Source: Akkermansia biwaensis
GTDB taxonomy: Bacteria; Verrucomicrobiota; Verrucomicrobiia; Verrucomicrobiales; Akkermansiaceae
Assembly (NCBI RefSeq): GCF_026072915.1
Contig: NZ_AP025943.1
Span: 2,604,001 to 2,668,000, forward strand
Direction: 5' to 3'
Length of the DNA stretch: 64,000 nt
Position numbers and translations under genes: made by a program. Shown here in pieces: positions 26,401 to 36,500 of this stretch. The notes beneath the pieces are model-generated. The model saw only the letters and a list, made by a program, of their open reading frames with translations, made no database searches and was not told where the DNA came from. How positions within the stretch are numbered: the first letter of the stretch is position 1; every line of letters starts with the position of its first letter.

Positions 26401-29400
26401 TGCGGATACGGCTTTGGGAGGAACGCTGAACGCCTCTTCCGCCAAAGTAACCGCTCTGCGAACCCAAAATGTGACGGGAACTTTGAATGCCGCCTCCCTG
26501 GCCGTTGACGGAACCGCCCTGAGTGCGGCCGGAACCGTCCTGACGGTGGCCAACCTGGCGCTGGGCGCGGATGCAGAAGTAAGCCTGAATATTGACGGCA
26601 ACGTGGCCGAAGGGACATACACGCTGGTGGGTTGGGACAACCTGATGTCCGGGAACTTTGTGGATGCAAACTCCATGACCCTGACCGGAACCCTGGCGGG
26701 CCTGTATCAGGGCACGTTCACCGTGGATACGGCTGGCAAGACGGTATCCGTCAGCGTGAGCATGGCGGATGGAGTGATTGTCTGGGACGGCAATTCCATC
26801 GGCGCGGTGGACAACACCAAAACATATCTGTTCGATGGAAGCCATACGGGCGACGTCTCCCTGACGGGAAATATGAACGCGAAGGCCATCTACTTCAACA
26901 ACGGCGCGGGGCAGGACTTGGTACTGACCAACAATGGCGGTGAACTCTCCGGCAATGGCGCGATGACCAAGCTGGGCGAAGGCAAGGTAAGCTTCAACAG
27001 TTCCAATGAGGCCTACTCCGGAGCGGTTGGCATCAAGGAAGGCACCGTAGCCGTCAACGCGAACAAGGCTTTGGGAATCGGAACGGTGACCGTGGATGCG
27101 CCGGGACGCCTGGAAATCGGCGTGACGGGCGACATTGCCGACATTCTCGGCGCCACGATGCCCACGATCAACGGAGGAACGATTGCCTTTGTTTCCGGAG
27201 GAGCCAACGCGCTGGGAACCAACCTGGCAAACGGTTCCGCCGTCAATCTGGAAGTGCTGGGTGAAAACACCGTGTTGACCATCAGCGTTAATCAGACGAA
27301 GACCGCTTCTACGTATGTTGGAAATGGAGCGTCCCTGTTCATTGACGGAGGCGGTACGAACACCAGGCTCACGGGCAGTTTAACAGTCAATGGCGGCATC
27401 CTGACAACGACGGGGGATTCCTTCGGCTACAGCGGCACCACGCTCAACTCCCTCCTCCTTGAAAACGGAGCCACGTGGACGATAGGCAACGGCACCGGGC
27501 ACAATACGCTGCTCAATTCCAATATTATCCTGAACAACAGTTCCATTCTCGTCAATACCACCGGGAAGGGCTTTTACCTTTTCGGCGGCAATCACAGGAT
27601 TTCCACGCAGAGCAACGCGCTGGGCATGTCCCTGATTGCTGCTTCGGGAGATTACAGCAGCCAGAAAATGACCGTCAAGACCGCGACGACGTTTGATGTG
27701 TCCCGCGGCAATTTCACGCTGGATGAAACCAACACGGCCGACTTGAAGGTGGATGTGGGCATCGTCAGTGAAGCCGCCGTCGCCATCACCAAGCAGGGGA
27801 ACGGAATTCTTCAGTTGACGCGGGCCAACACGTACGCCGGACAGACCTTGATCAGGGAAGGCACGATCCTTCTGACGGGTGCCGGAAAGCTCGGGGCCGG
27901 AGCAGTGACGCTGGGCGGCCTGGGTGACGCGACGCTGGCATACAACGTCACGGGAGACAACACGACAGCCAATGCCATCGGCGGAACGGGGACCATCACC
28001 CAGAAGGGAGCAGGCATCGTGACGCTCAGCGGAGCCAATACGTACGCCGGGACGACCCATGTGGAGGCCGGCACGCTGAAGGCCGGCAGCGCCACGGCCT
28101 TCGGGACCAGCTCGGTACTTCTTTCGTCCGGGGCCACGCTTGACATCGGAAACTATGCGCTCGGCAATGCCGTCGCGGTAAAGGCAGGCGCCTCCGGCGC
28201 TCTTTCCACGGCATCCGTCACCAGCGATGGCGGTACGCTGGGCAGCCTGACGCTGGGCAGCTATTCCCGGTTGAATGTCACCGGCAGCATGGCCCTGGCC
28301 TCCGGGGCGGAGCTTACCTTCGACATGACAGGGGTAACGGCGGGTGACAATGCGCTGGTGACGCTCACCGGCGGCCTGACGGTCAACGGAACGCACAAGC
28401 TAACCCTCTCCAACTACGAAACGCTTACCGATTCCGGGAGCTACTCCCTGCTGACGGTGGGAACCGGGACGCTCATGGTAGGCTCCTTCAATGTCGGAGA
28501 ACTCATTAACGAGACCCATCCGGAACTCACCTACATGCTGGGGCTCTCCGCGGACGGAAAGACGCTTCAGCTTAAAATAGAGTCCTCCGCGGACATGCTC
28601 ACATGGAATGGGACGGCGGATGCCGGAACATGGAGCGCCGACAACGTTTCCAACTGGACCTATGCGGGAAGCAGTACTCCTCCGACAAGCACGGACGGTC
28701 AGCCTCTGCTCTTTGACAACACGGCGGCCAACAAAGACGTGACGATCACGGGGAACGTGGCGCCGTCTTCCGTCGTGGTCAGCAACAGCGGTAGTAACAC
28801 CTACACCTTTGAAGGAAACGGCCACATTACTGGGGATACGACCATCCTTACCAAGAGGGGGGACGGAACGCTGGTCATCCGCAACACCAACAGTTATGGA
28901 GGTTCCACGTCCTTGGAAGGGGGCATCGTGGACATCAACGGGGACGGAGCGCTGGGAACGGGCTCCATCATCTTCGGGGGCGGTACGTTGCAGGCCTCCG
29001 GGAACGTGACGCTCACGCAAATCATGGTGCAGAAAAACGCCGCAGACGCCGTGAAACTGGCTGCCACAGGCGCCGATACGGTATTGACGGTGAACACCGG
29101 CGGCCAGGACAGCTTCCTGGGGCTTAACTGGAATGTTTCCGGGAACGGCAGCGTCGCGCTGGGCGACATTGCAGATACGAAGGTCCTTTCCGGCACCATC
29201 GCGGTGGCGGCCGGTTCCAAGCTCAACCTTTCCGGCGGAACGGAAATAGCGCTTTCCGGCATCCTCAAGAATATCTCCGGAACCCTGGAAAAGACGGATG
29301 GCGGCTCCCTGCTCATCAAGACGATCAACGGGAATGACGCGCTCAACGGAACCTTGCGCAACAGCGGGGCAGACATCGTCTTCTCCGGTTACGGAGCGGC

Positions 29401-32400
29401 TACGTCCAACCGGACTGTCACGGTCAATGGAATGCTGGATGCCTCCGTGGTCAATGCAACCTACGGCGTAACGCTGGACCTGAAACATTCCCAGGACATA
29501 GGCACGCTGCAAGTCGGCAGCGGAACCTTTGACGGCAACACGCAGGCCTCCGCAGTCATCGTCGGAACGGGGGTCACCCTCACCAGCAACAGCGTAACGC
29601 TGGGAGGAGACGTGGCCGGTGAACTCAACATTGCGGGGGGAACGGCGCAGCTGGGTGCTCTCGCTTTCAGCGGAACGGCCGGCTCCGGCATTACGCTGAA
29701 CGGCAACGGTACGCTTACCATGGGCGGCAACATCACCGGAACCTCCGGTACGCTCACGCTGGGAGAAGGCACGCTCAACTCCAGTGCGGCCTGGTCCGCG
29801 GAAAGCGGAGTTGTGCTCAACGCGGCGCAGGGCAAAACCGCCACGGTAGACACCACGGGAGGGAACATCACCCTCAACGGCGCATTTAGCGGAACGGGCA
29901 GCCTCGCTAAAACAGGAACGGGCCAGCTCAGCCTTGGCTCAGCCAGTGCGGACTACGCGGGAACCGTAACGCTCTCTTCCGGCACGCTGGCCTTCCTGGC
30001 AGGGGCCGACGGTTACAAGGGCGCTCTCAACATCACCGGCGGCGAACTGCAGGGCGGCCAATACTACAGCGGCGCCAGCAAAAATGTCACCGTCAATGCG
30101 GCGGCCGGAGTCAGTTCCATCTCCCTGGGCGGTTTGAACGGCTCCTCGCTCAAATCCATAGATATCACGGATGCCGGTACGGTCATCAGCGGCATCAACG
30201 GGGCGGCCAGCCTGGACAGCGCCAATCTGGTCGTCGGCACGGACAATGTCGCCAAGACGCAGGACCTGGCAGGCAGCGATTCCATCATTCAGTTCAATGA
30301 GAACGGAGCTACGCTGGACATCGCCAGCCTGACGCTCTCCCTTTCTGCGGACGTGGTCAACGCCATGCAGGGCTGGGGAGCCGGAGAACGCACCGCATGG
30401 CTCAACCTGACCAACGGATCTCTGAGTTACGGCACGGCCACCTTCAACCCGCTTCTGGAAGGCCTGGGCTTCACCGTCACGGGTATCAACGGCGGCTCCA
30501 TCGGTATCACGGGCGACGCCACGCAGATCTATGCGGTGGGCAGTGAAGACAAGGAAATCACCAGCAACGCGGAACTTGATCCCTACCGGGCGGTTATTGT
30601 GGACGGCAATCTGGCCCTCAACCTCCCTGGCGTGGATGACGAGGCGGAAGGACTGACCATCAACAACCTTTCCGGAGCGGCTTCCGGAGTGATCACCATT
30701 ACTGCAACCGATGACAAGACGGCCTCCGTCATCCTGAACAACGAACTGCTGGGAAATGATCCCAATACGTCCGGGCCCGACACGAAATACGCCGGAACCA
30801 TTAACGGCGGCACGGCCAATATCACCAAGACGGGTGCGGGTTCCCTGGAACTTTCCGGCAGCCTGAACACGGACGGCGCGCTGGACATGCGGGAAGGCAG
30901 CCTGACGCTTTCCGGCACGGCGGACCTAGGTTCTATCGTACTTGACTCTAGGGAGGCGGACAGTCTCTCCACCCTGAACGTCACCGGCACGGCAACTGCC
31001 GGAACGCTCACGGATGAAGGCAACGGAGGAACGCTCAACATTGGCGGGGACGGCAAGCTCACGCTTGATACGGCAGGTTCCGAACTCTCCAACAGCACTG
31101 TGACGGGTTCCGGTACGCTCCAGGTGGCGGACAACGCCTCCCTGCTATTCAACGGCACATCCAAGCTTGACGGCGTACAGGTGGAGCTCTCCACGGACGG
31201 AATGCTGGAACTTGACAACGCGGCTAACAGCCTCTCCGGTCTTACGGGGAACGGAAGTCTAAACAACGGTTCCGCCCTGGAAATCACCGCCTCCGGCAAG
31301 TCCGTCTTTGAAGGCTCGCTGACCGGGGAAGGCAGCATCACCATGAACGGAACGGGTACGCAGACTCTCAAGGGCAGCGGCTCCGCCGGGCAGTCCCTCA
31401 ACGTTACGAAGGGAACCCTGGAGCTGATGGGCGCTGAAGGGGGCAACGGTTCCGTCACCTACAAGACGCTCACGGCAGGTACCGGCGGCCATGTGCGCCT
31501 CACGGCGGTGGGTGACGGCGTGGACGCTGTCAACACCACGCTGACGGTCGGCAACGGCCTCAATCTGGCGGGAGCCAATCTGGACCTGGTCATCAACACC
31601 AACAGGGACGACCTCTTCGCCAACCCCGTCATCACGGTTCTGGCAGGGAACGTCAACCTGAACGGCACCACTGTTTCCCTGGACAGCCTGGGCGACTACG
31701 ACGACCCGGCGGACCCGACGGCCAACCTCAACTTCATACTGGTGGACGCGCAGGGTGCTGGCGGTACGGTAACGGCTGACGGCGCTTCGGTGACGTCCTC
31801 CGGCTACTTTGACTTCTACTACCAGGAACTCGGCATCCGTGCGGAAGGCGGGAAAATCATCGTCAGCGGCATGGTCAAGACGGACAACGCCTTCATGGAC
31901 GCGGCGGATACGGCCAACTCCGCGGCGGGAGCCAACCTTCTGTGGAACAACCGCGGCAACGCGCCCAAGGGTACGGTACTGGGAGACCTGCGTGAAGCAG
32001 TGCGCAACAGCATCCAGTCCGGCGACTCGGGACAGGCCGCCCGTTCCATGGCGGCGGCGGCGGGCTCCACGGTCAACGCCCTGGGCACTGCCCAGCGCGA
32101 CGCCCTGCGCGAACAAATGGGATGGATACGCAACCGCACCAACCAAATGGGCGTCAACCCCGCCTACATCAACGAAGACCTTCCCTACTTCCACATGTGG
32201 ATGGAAGGCACGGGCTCCTACGCCCAGCTGGACACTAAAGGTGATGAAAGCGGCTACAAGCTCACCACCTGGGGAGGCACCTTCGGGGTGGACGTGGACC
32301 TCAGCGACTCCTTCACGATGGGGGCGGCCTTCACGGCCAACTACGGCGACCTGACGGCCAGCGCGGCGGACACGGCCGATGGCCACCTGGACAGCTACTA

Positions 32401-33034
32401 CGCCAACCTCTTCGGGCGCTACCAGAGCAAGAGATGGGCCCACACGCTCATCCTGACGGGCGGGTGGAACGACGCCAAACTCAACCGGACGGTGGACTAC
32501 GGAGCGGGCAGCTACAGAACGGAAGGCAGCACCAACGGCTGGGGCCTTGGAGCGATGTATGAACTCACCTACGACATCTACCTCAACGAAAACAGGAGCA
32601 GCATCCTGCAGCCCCTGTTCAACGCCTCGGTGGTGACAACTCGGATGGACGGCTACCGTGAAACGGGAGCGGGCAACGCGGGTCTGAGCGTGGACAAGCA
32701 GGAATGGACGACGGGCACGCTTGCGCTTGGCGGCCGGTGGATGGGTCTTGTAGGCAGCAACCTCTTCGGGAGGGAAGCGCTGGCGGAACTGCGTGTCAAC
32801 GCGGCCCAGGACCTGGGAGACGACCGTGGAGAAACGGCAGTGGGCTTCCTGGCCAACCCCGGCTACACGCAGCAAGTGCGTGGAGCGAAGGTAGGGAGGA
32901 CGGCGTTGCAGATAGGAGCGGGTCTGAGCGTGCCAGTAGGGACGCAGGGAACGATCTTTGTCAACGGCAACGCGGACATCCGAGACGGAGCCAGCTCCCT
33001 GAACGGAAGCATAGGCTACCGCTACGACTTCTAA
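23483..33034 (+). CDS. giant autotransporter with beta-strand-repeat passenger, 3183 aa
   Basis: A type V secretion protein. It has a signal peptide (MKLHLPLQLLSAVLACCALL, cleavage near residue 26) and a passenger of about 2850 residues rich in G, N, T and S. The C-terminal 280 residues (about 2905-3183) form an outer-membrane barrel ending in YRYDF, the final Phe needed by the BAM machinery. The passenger is built from autotransporter-associated beta-strand repeats with the core 'K.GnGTLtL...N.ysG...l.gGtL'. Examples are KVGTGTLTLKYANSF, KTGNGTLTIATDNSGF, KQGNGILQLTRANTYAG and KRGDGTLVIRNTNSYGG. This predicts a very long beta-helix displayed at the cell surface. Ligand or activity is unknown. 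The barrel cassette is nearly identical to that of the next autotransporter (33599-39463). Transcription probably starts from the A+T-rich leader. Confidence 0.93.
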   Translation: MKLHLPLQLLSAVLACCALLSTPAYSLDLGANETITENTDWTENTNVTANVTLTINPDVTVTQETGSLVIGGHTLTVDGGGTLSILSTATEHTLAADGRLNIQGGSTLDLTAPDARLSVAQDANWTRFIISVADNSVLKTRSMAAGDYVFGARLTNKENLLLSGGGTIEVTATAAETISNIGFTVNEGGGSYLVTNAGTTVKMILNPEKTIQAVLNDVLTLGGAGNIEGGDANDMFIGNGGLKKVGTGTLTLKYANSFGGGVELNGGTLIVDHADGMGTNKVLSVTGNAAIGGTSAAYQGLSLSSGVSLDVSAVDTGAGLTIASGSVSLGAQSSITGNLVLNEGSLSLGGQNTMTGNLSLGTGLFIDASHMTKNGDALLALTGALTVNGSLLLENADGVSWSAGTYNLISATEGVTGDLANTILLGTQYMGNWDTADNVLKFVVTELTSISWTGGGDATWTVGGSGTNSPWSAGSTFENGMGVSFGDIAGNPPQTVNITGQVNPGLILVNAESTDYTWTGTGSLTGSSKLQKTGNGTLTIATDNSGFSGEVLLGGGLVEIQNAGALGTGDIVFNGGALKYGTGITTDISGQLKTDALASNAILVDTNGNAVTWASLAGWAGTLTRSGEGSLMLGAGTYEGKLTNEGAGSLTIGAGNASLTGGIGGTISKTGDGTLTINRNTFINSNGSTLVVESGTLSLRQDEAAWTGTMNIVLGENVTMNVPYGVGVNGTGTLTMGSGTTLNLNNGSGTSNTFNMNIVLDAGEGLVSLRGSLYGNKTSVGSTISGTGNLRITHLDNGGNDWKFNGGWVKNSYDGNTEIIATDRQLNLTYDIGSASVTGGQTVTPWGQGDVTIGGGANTMTVTFSGVGGTAASNGISLDGNITLKGANAATRLNIFAGSAGTMTLNGLVSVETSGTGTATIGSGDGLRMGGGLAGTGTLAVATRNSAGALTLGGDVAGFSGTLNLTGSNLYLDADTALGGTLNASSAKVTALRTQNVTGTLNAASLAVDGTALSAAGTVLTVANLALGADAEVSLNIDGNVAEGTYTLVGWDNLMSGNFVDANSMTLTGTLAGLYQGTFTVDTAGKTVSVSVSMADGVIVWDGNSIGAVDNTKTYLFDGSHTGDVSLTGNMNAKAIYFNNGAGQDLVLTNNGGELSGNGAMTKLGEGKVSFNSSNEAYSGAVGIKEGTVAVNANKALGIGTVTVDAPGRLEIGVTGDIADILGATMPTINGGTIAFVSGGANALGTNLANGSAVNLEVLGENTVLTISVNQTKTASTYVGNGASLFIDGGGTNTRLTGSLTVNGGILTTTGDSFGYSGTTLNSLLLENGATWTIGNGTGHNTLLNSNIILNNSSILVNTTGKGFYLFGGNHRISTQSNALGMSLIAASGDYSSQKMTVKTATTFDVSRGNFTLDETNTADLKVDVGIVSEAAVAITKQGNGILQLTRANTYAGQTLIREGTILLTGAGKLGAGAVTLGGLGDATLAYNVTGDNTTANAIGGTGTITQKGAGIVTLSGANTYAGTTHVEAGTLKAGSATAFGTSSVLLSSGATLDIGNYALGNAVAVKAGASGALSTASVTSDGGTLGSLTLGSYSRLNVTGSMALASGAELTFDMTGVTAGDNALVTLTGGLTVNGTHKLTLSNYETLTDSGSYSLLTVGTGTLMVGSFNVGELINETHPELTYMLGLSADGKTLQLKIESSADMLTWNGTADAGTWSADNVSNWTYAGSSTPPTSTDGQPLLFDNTAANKDVTITGNVAPSSVVVSNSGSNTYTFEGNGHITGDTTILTKRGDGTLVIRNTNSYGGSTSLEGGIVDINGDGALGTGSIIFGGGTLQASGNVTLTQIMVQKNAADAVKLAATGADTVLTVNTGGQDSFLGLNWNVSGNGSVALGDIADTKVLSGTIAVAAGSKLNLSGGTEIALSGILKNISGTLEKTDGGSLLIKTINGNDALNGTLRNSGADIVFSGYGAATSNRTVTVNGMLDASVVNATYGVTLDLKHSQDIGTLQVGSGTFDGNTQASAVIVGTGVTLTSNSVTLGGDVAGELNIAGGTAQLGALAFSGTAGSGITLNGNGTLTMGGNITGTSGTLTLGEGTLNSSAAWSAESGVVLNAAQGKTATVDTTGGNITLNGAFSGTGSLAKTGTGQLSLGSASADYAGTVTLSSGTLAFLAGADGYKGALNITGGELQGGQYYSGASKNVTVNAAAGVSSISLGGLNGSSLKSIDITDAGTVISGINGAASLDSANLVVGTDNVAKTQDLAGSDSIIQFNENGATLDIASLTLSLSADVVNAMQGWGAGERTAWLNLTNGSLSYGTATFNPLLEGLGFTVTGINGGSIGITGDATQIYAVGSEDKEITSNAELDPYRAVIVDGNLALNLPGVDDEAEGLTINNLSGAASGVITITATDDKTASVILNNELLGNDPNTSGPDTKYAGTINGGTANITKTGAGSLELSGSLNTDGALDMREGSLTLSGTADLGSIVLDSREADSLSTLNVTGTATAGTLTDEGNGGTLNIGGDGKLTLDTAGSELSNSTVTGSGTLQVADNASLLFNGTSKLDGVQVELSTDGMLELDNAANSLSGLTGNGSLNNGSALEITASGKSVFEGSLTGEGSITMNGTGTQTLKGSGSAGQSLNVTKGTLELMGAEGGNGSVTYKTLTAGTGGHVRLTAVGDGVDAVNTTLTVGNGLNLAGANLDLVINTNRDDLFANPVITVLAGNVNLNGTTVSLDSLGDYDDPADPTANLNFILVDAQGAGGTVTADGASVTSSGYFDFYYQELGIRAEGGKIIVSGMVKTDNAFMDAADTANSAAGANLLWNNRGNAPKGTVLGDLREAVRNSIQSGDSGQAARSMAAAAGSTVNALGTAQRDALREQMGWIRNRTNQMGVNPAYINEDLPYFHMWMEGTGSYAQLDTKGDESGYKLTTWGGTFGVDVDLSDSFTMGAAFTANYGDLTASAADTADGHLDSYYANLFGRYQSKRWAHTLILTGGWNDAKLNRTVDYGAGSYRTEGSTNGWGLGAMYELTYDIYLNENRSSILQPLFNASVVTTRMDGYRETGAGNAGLSVDKQEWTTGTLALGGRWMGLVGSNLFGREALAELRVNAAQDLGDDRGETAVGFLANPGYTQQVRGAKVGRTALQIGAGLSVPVGTQGTIFVNGNADIRDGASSLNGSIGYRYDF
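32090..32889 (+). repeat. 800-bp barrel cassette, copy 1 (identical to 38519-39318)
   Basis: Read side by side, this stretch and 38519-39318 agree at every base (offset 6429, no gaps). It is bounded by mismatches at 32089 (T versus G) and 32890 (G versus A). Beyond these, the genes differ by a few synonymous changes up to their stops, and by much more on the passenger side. The match covers the linker and most of the barrel (about residues 2870-3136). Confidence 0.9.
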
Positions 33035-33088
33035 AGAAGGTTAAGGTGCCGGAGGAGCGGCGGAAACGCCGCTTCTGCTGCAAAACCA

Positions 33089-33128
33089 CAGGGCCGTCCG
33101 GGATGAACCGGGGCGGCCTTGTTGTTGG
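33089..33128 (+). terminator. terminator after the first autotransporter
   Basis: GGGCCGTCC and GGGGCGGCC arms with a GGATGAACC-type loop, then TTGTTGTTGG. It is the counterpart of the hairpin at 39521-39558, and the preceding bases (CGCTTCTGCTGCAAAACCAC) are shared too. Confidence 0.75.
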
Positions 33129-33138
33129 AATAGGGATG

Positions 33139-33215
33139 ATGGACGGAATGGACTTAGTGGACACAATGGAAAAGGGGAAACGTCACCTGTCCATTCCGTC
33201 CATTAAGTCCATTTC
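33139..33215. repeat. TGGAC/GTCCA inverted-repeat element, copy 1
   Basis: The left arm has repeated ATGGAC units (ATGGACGGAATGGACTTAG) and the right arm their complement (TGTCCATTCCGTCCATTAAG), with a short purine-rich centre. The arms can pair into a long cruciform or RNA hairpin. It follows the autotransporter terminator, as does a related element at 39558-39706. Confidence 0.7.
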
Positions 33216-33332
33216 CCTATTCCCCATTCCCTCCATAAAACATCTCCCTCGGAATTTCCTCCATACAATAAATATTTTGGAATAAAAACCACTATATTTT
33301 GATATAAAAAATATTCGCATTAATTTGAATAG

Positions 33333-33526
33333 CGGATTAAAAATCCGCTATGGAGCGGCAAAGTTGCCAATATACCAGAACCAGACCTCTTGTCTGTTTA
33401 TATTAATAAAGATAACACCATGCGGCATTCCTTTCGCGGACCAGATCAGGCCGGAAAAAAGCCCTTTTGAAGATGCGCAACACCTAGGGAATCAACGTTT
33501 AATCTTGTAGCAGGATTTTTAATCCG
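33333..33526. repeat. ~200-bp segment bounded by 14-bp inverted repeats
   Basis: CGGATTAAAAATCC at 33333-33346 and its exact complement GGATTTTTAATCCG at 33513-33526 enclose about 166 bases without a gene. The left end is itself part of a palindrome (AGCGGATTAAAAATCCGCT). It may be a small non-autonomous mobile (MITE/REP-like) element or a long-range RNA structure in the leader of the second autotransporter. Confidence 0.5.
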
Positions 33527-33543
33527 TTAGTAATCATAAAAAG

Positions 33544-33565
33544 CCTCCCGTGCTGGTTCGGGAGG
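33544..33565 (+). promoter_or_regulatory. hairpin in the leader of the second autotransporter
   Basis: CCTCCCG and CGGGAGG form a 7-bp stem with an 8-base loop, followed by AATTTT, 33 bases before the ATG. On the opposite strand it is followed by TTTTT. It could be an attenuator-like element of the autotransporter gene, an mRNA 5' stabiliser, or a terminator for minus-strand reading. Confidence 0.4.
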
Positions 33566-33598
33566 AATTTTCACCCTCATTTTCTCTAAGAAAAAGCT

Positions 33599-36500
33599 AT
33601 GAAGCTGCATCTTCCCCCTGCTTTGCTGTCCGCCCTGCTTGCATGCATGGCTATCGTCTCCGTTCCGTATGCACGCGCTGCTGAATATACGTGGCTGGGG
33701 CAGAATTCCGATATTCATGGAGCCAACAACTGGAATCCTTCCGTAGCGGACTGGGCGGCCGTCTGGTCGGGCACGGCTACCAATACCATGATTCTTGACC
33801 AGGGCAGCCTGACGGGCACCAGCAAGGAGCTTCAGGCTTCCTTTAATACGCTTTCCATTGGTGGGATTACCGTGACCGGAGGTTCGGACGGATTCAGCGT
33901 AGTCAAGGGGGGGGTATATAACCGCGCCGTCAATTTGCGTGACGGAGGGGCAGGATATACGCTGTTTGACATTGGCGGGGATTTTTCCCTGGGCAGTGCC
34001 GCTGCACCCTGGGCAAACGGCATCATCTTCAATGCCGATGCCCTGTTCAAGATAGCAGCCGGCAAGACCATGAACCTGTTTGGTCCTCTGGGCGTGGCGG
34101 GGGAAGGTTCCCGTACCGTAACCGTGGGCGCGGACGGCCATTCCGGTACCCTTATCCTGAATACGGCCGCCCAGGCCGGGATGAATGCGGACTGGGTAAT
34201 TACGGGAGGGGCTACGCTGCAGCTGAATAACGCCGCGGCCCTGGGCTCCGGCGCCGTCAACCTGAATGGGAGCCATTTGACGGCTCAGCAGGATACCACT
34301 CTCGCCAACGCCCTGACTATAGGCGGTTCGTCGGGCATGACGGTGAATACTGCCACGCAATTCTCCAATGTGATCCTTTCCAATGCCTCTTCCCTCAACA
34401 TGAACGGAGGAACGCTCTCCATTGCGGAATCCGGCTCTCTGTCTCTGGGAACTTCCGGTACCGTTACGGGGAACCTGACGCTTGGGAGTGGCTCCTTTTT
34501 GAATTTCTCCGCGTTGCCTTCCTCCGGAGCGTACCTGCTGAATGTCACCGGAACGCTGACCGTAAACAGCGAACTTCTTCTGGGGGAAGCAACGATCAGC
34601 GGCATGACCTGGGCGGCAGGTTCCTATGACATGATCAATGCGGGCACCATTACCGGGCTTCCGTCCAACTCCTTCATTCTGGGAGATAATTTGATGGGCT
34701 CCTGGAATACGGAAGGCGGAAAGCTTACGCTGGTGGTGGCGCAGGCAGCCCTGCTTGAGTGGAAGGGCGGCGACGGCGTCTGGTCCGCCACCGCTCCCAC
34801 TGCCTCCCCGTGGAAAAATAACGGCGTGTACACCAATGATGCCGCCGTCATCATGGGGGATATTGACGGCCATGCTCCGCAGACGGTGACCATTGACGGC
34901 GTCGTTTCCCCCACCATCGTGATGGTGCAGGCAAACGACACGGATTACGTATGGAATGCGGCTGAAGGCGGCGGCTCTCTGGAAGGCACGGCGAATCTGG
35001 AAAAGACCGGGAATGGCACGCTGACCATCAATACGGACAACACCGGCTATTCCGGCAAGATCATCCTGGGAGGCGGCGCAATTGAAATGGGCTCCGCTTC
35101 CGCTTTGGGCACCGGGGAACTGATGTTCGACGGAGGTACTCTCCGGTACGGCGCCGGGATAACGGCTGACGTTTCCGACCGGATTTCCGCCGCAAGCAAG
35201 GAAAACATCAAGGTGGACACCAACGGAAACGATGTGACGTGGGCTTCCGTGGACAGGTACAAGGGATTTGCCATGGAAAAGTCCGGGGACGGAACATTGA
35301 ACCTGGGCGCTGCCGTTTATACGAATGCGCTGACAGTGAACGGCGGCATTGTTTCCATTGCCTCCGGAGAAGTTCAAACGAGGTTTTCAGCGGGAATTTC
35401 CGTAAGCGCGGGGAGTTCCCTGGCCATTACCGGCTCTGTCAACGGCATTGCTTCGGGAAACAGCGCCAGTATCGTTATTAACGGTATGAGCGGTGCGGGC
35501 AGGATTGAACTGGATAACCAGGCGGCCAAATCCCGTTTTTACATTTCCGGAGATAATTCTTCCTTTACCGGGGAACTGGTGGCGACGGGATTGAACAACA
35601 ATCCGGGCAACACGAATGACGCCCGCGACATTCAGTTTGCGACCGCCGCCAGCATGGGGAGGGGTACGATCACCCTGAATGGACGCGGCTTCTGGCTGGA
35701 TAGCCCCAACACGGCGGATACCGCCGCCATGGCAACGATCAATGTGCTGGAGAAGGGAACCTACCTGAACGGGGGAAGCGGCAATTCCTATTATTTTGGC
35801 GGCGCGTTTACCGGAAGTGGCGAGGTGACAACCGCCATGGGCGGGGACAGTGCGTTCTGCTACCTCTTGGGGGATATGACCGGCTTTACGGGAAGCTTTA
35901 ACCACAGCAGTACTAACAGCGTCTATACCTGGGTATTTGGCAATGGAACTGCGGCTACTCTGGATAATGGCAAACTTTTCGGGGACGGGGTAATTTTGAA
36001 AGGCTCCAGCGGTACGGCAAAGTATAAATTTTCCTACTCGGACGACCTCGTTTTGATGAACGCCGCCGTAGGCGCTGAAGGCGCCCTAAACGCCGCAGTG
36101 GAACAGGCCGGAACCGGAACGCTGGTGCTGACGCAGGATAATACCGCCACGGGAACACTCACCATCACCAGCGGCAAGGTCCAGCTTGGAAACGGAGAGG
36201 CTGCTGGTTCCTGGACGGGGCAGATTACCGGGGCGGGGGAATTGCTGGTAAACAGATCCGCGGGTTCCCCTGTAATCAACCTGAATGCCTCCAATAACTA
36301 TGAGGGCGGCACTGTCCTGAACGGCGGCAGCGTAAAAGCGCTGGGCGCGGGATCCCTGGGTACGGGGGCCGTCACTGTCAACGGCGGCTCCACCCTGGAC
36401 ATGAACGGCCAGGCCGTGGCCAACAGCGTCACCATCACGAAGGGCGGTCTGCTGAACGCGGGGGCCTATGCCACGGCCGGCGGCGTGAACGTGAATGCGG

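Noticed and set aside
23554-32875. Long frames on the minus strand and other frames inside the autotransporter genes
   Set aside because: They arise from the repetitive G+C-rich coding sequence; they have no starts, domains or protein-like composition.
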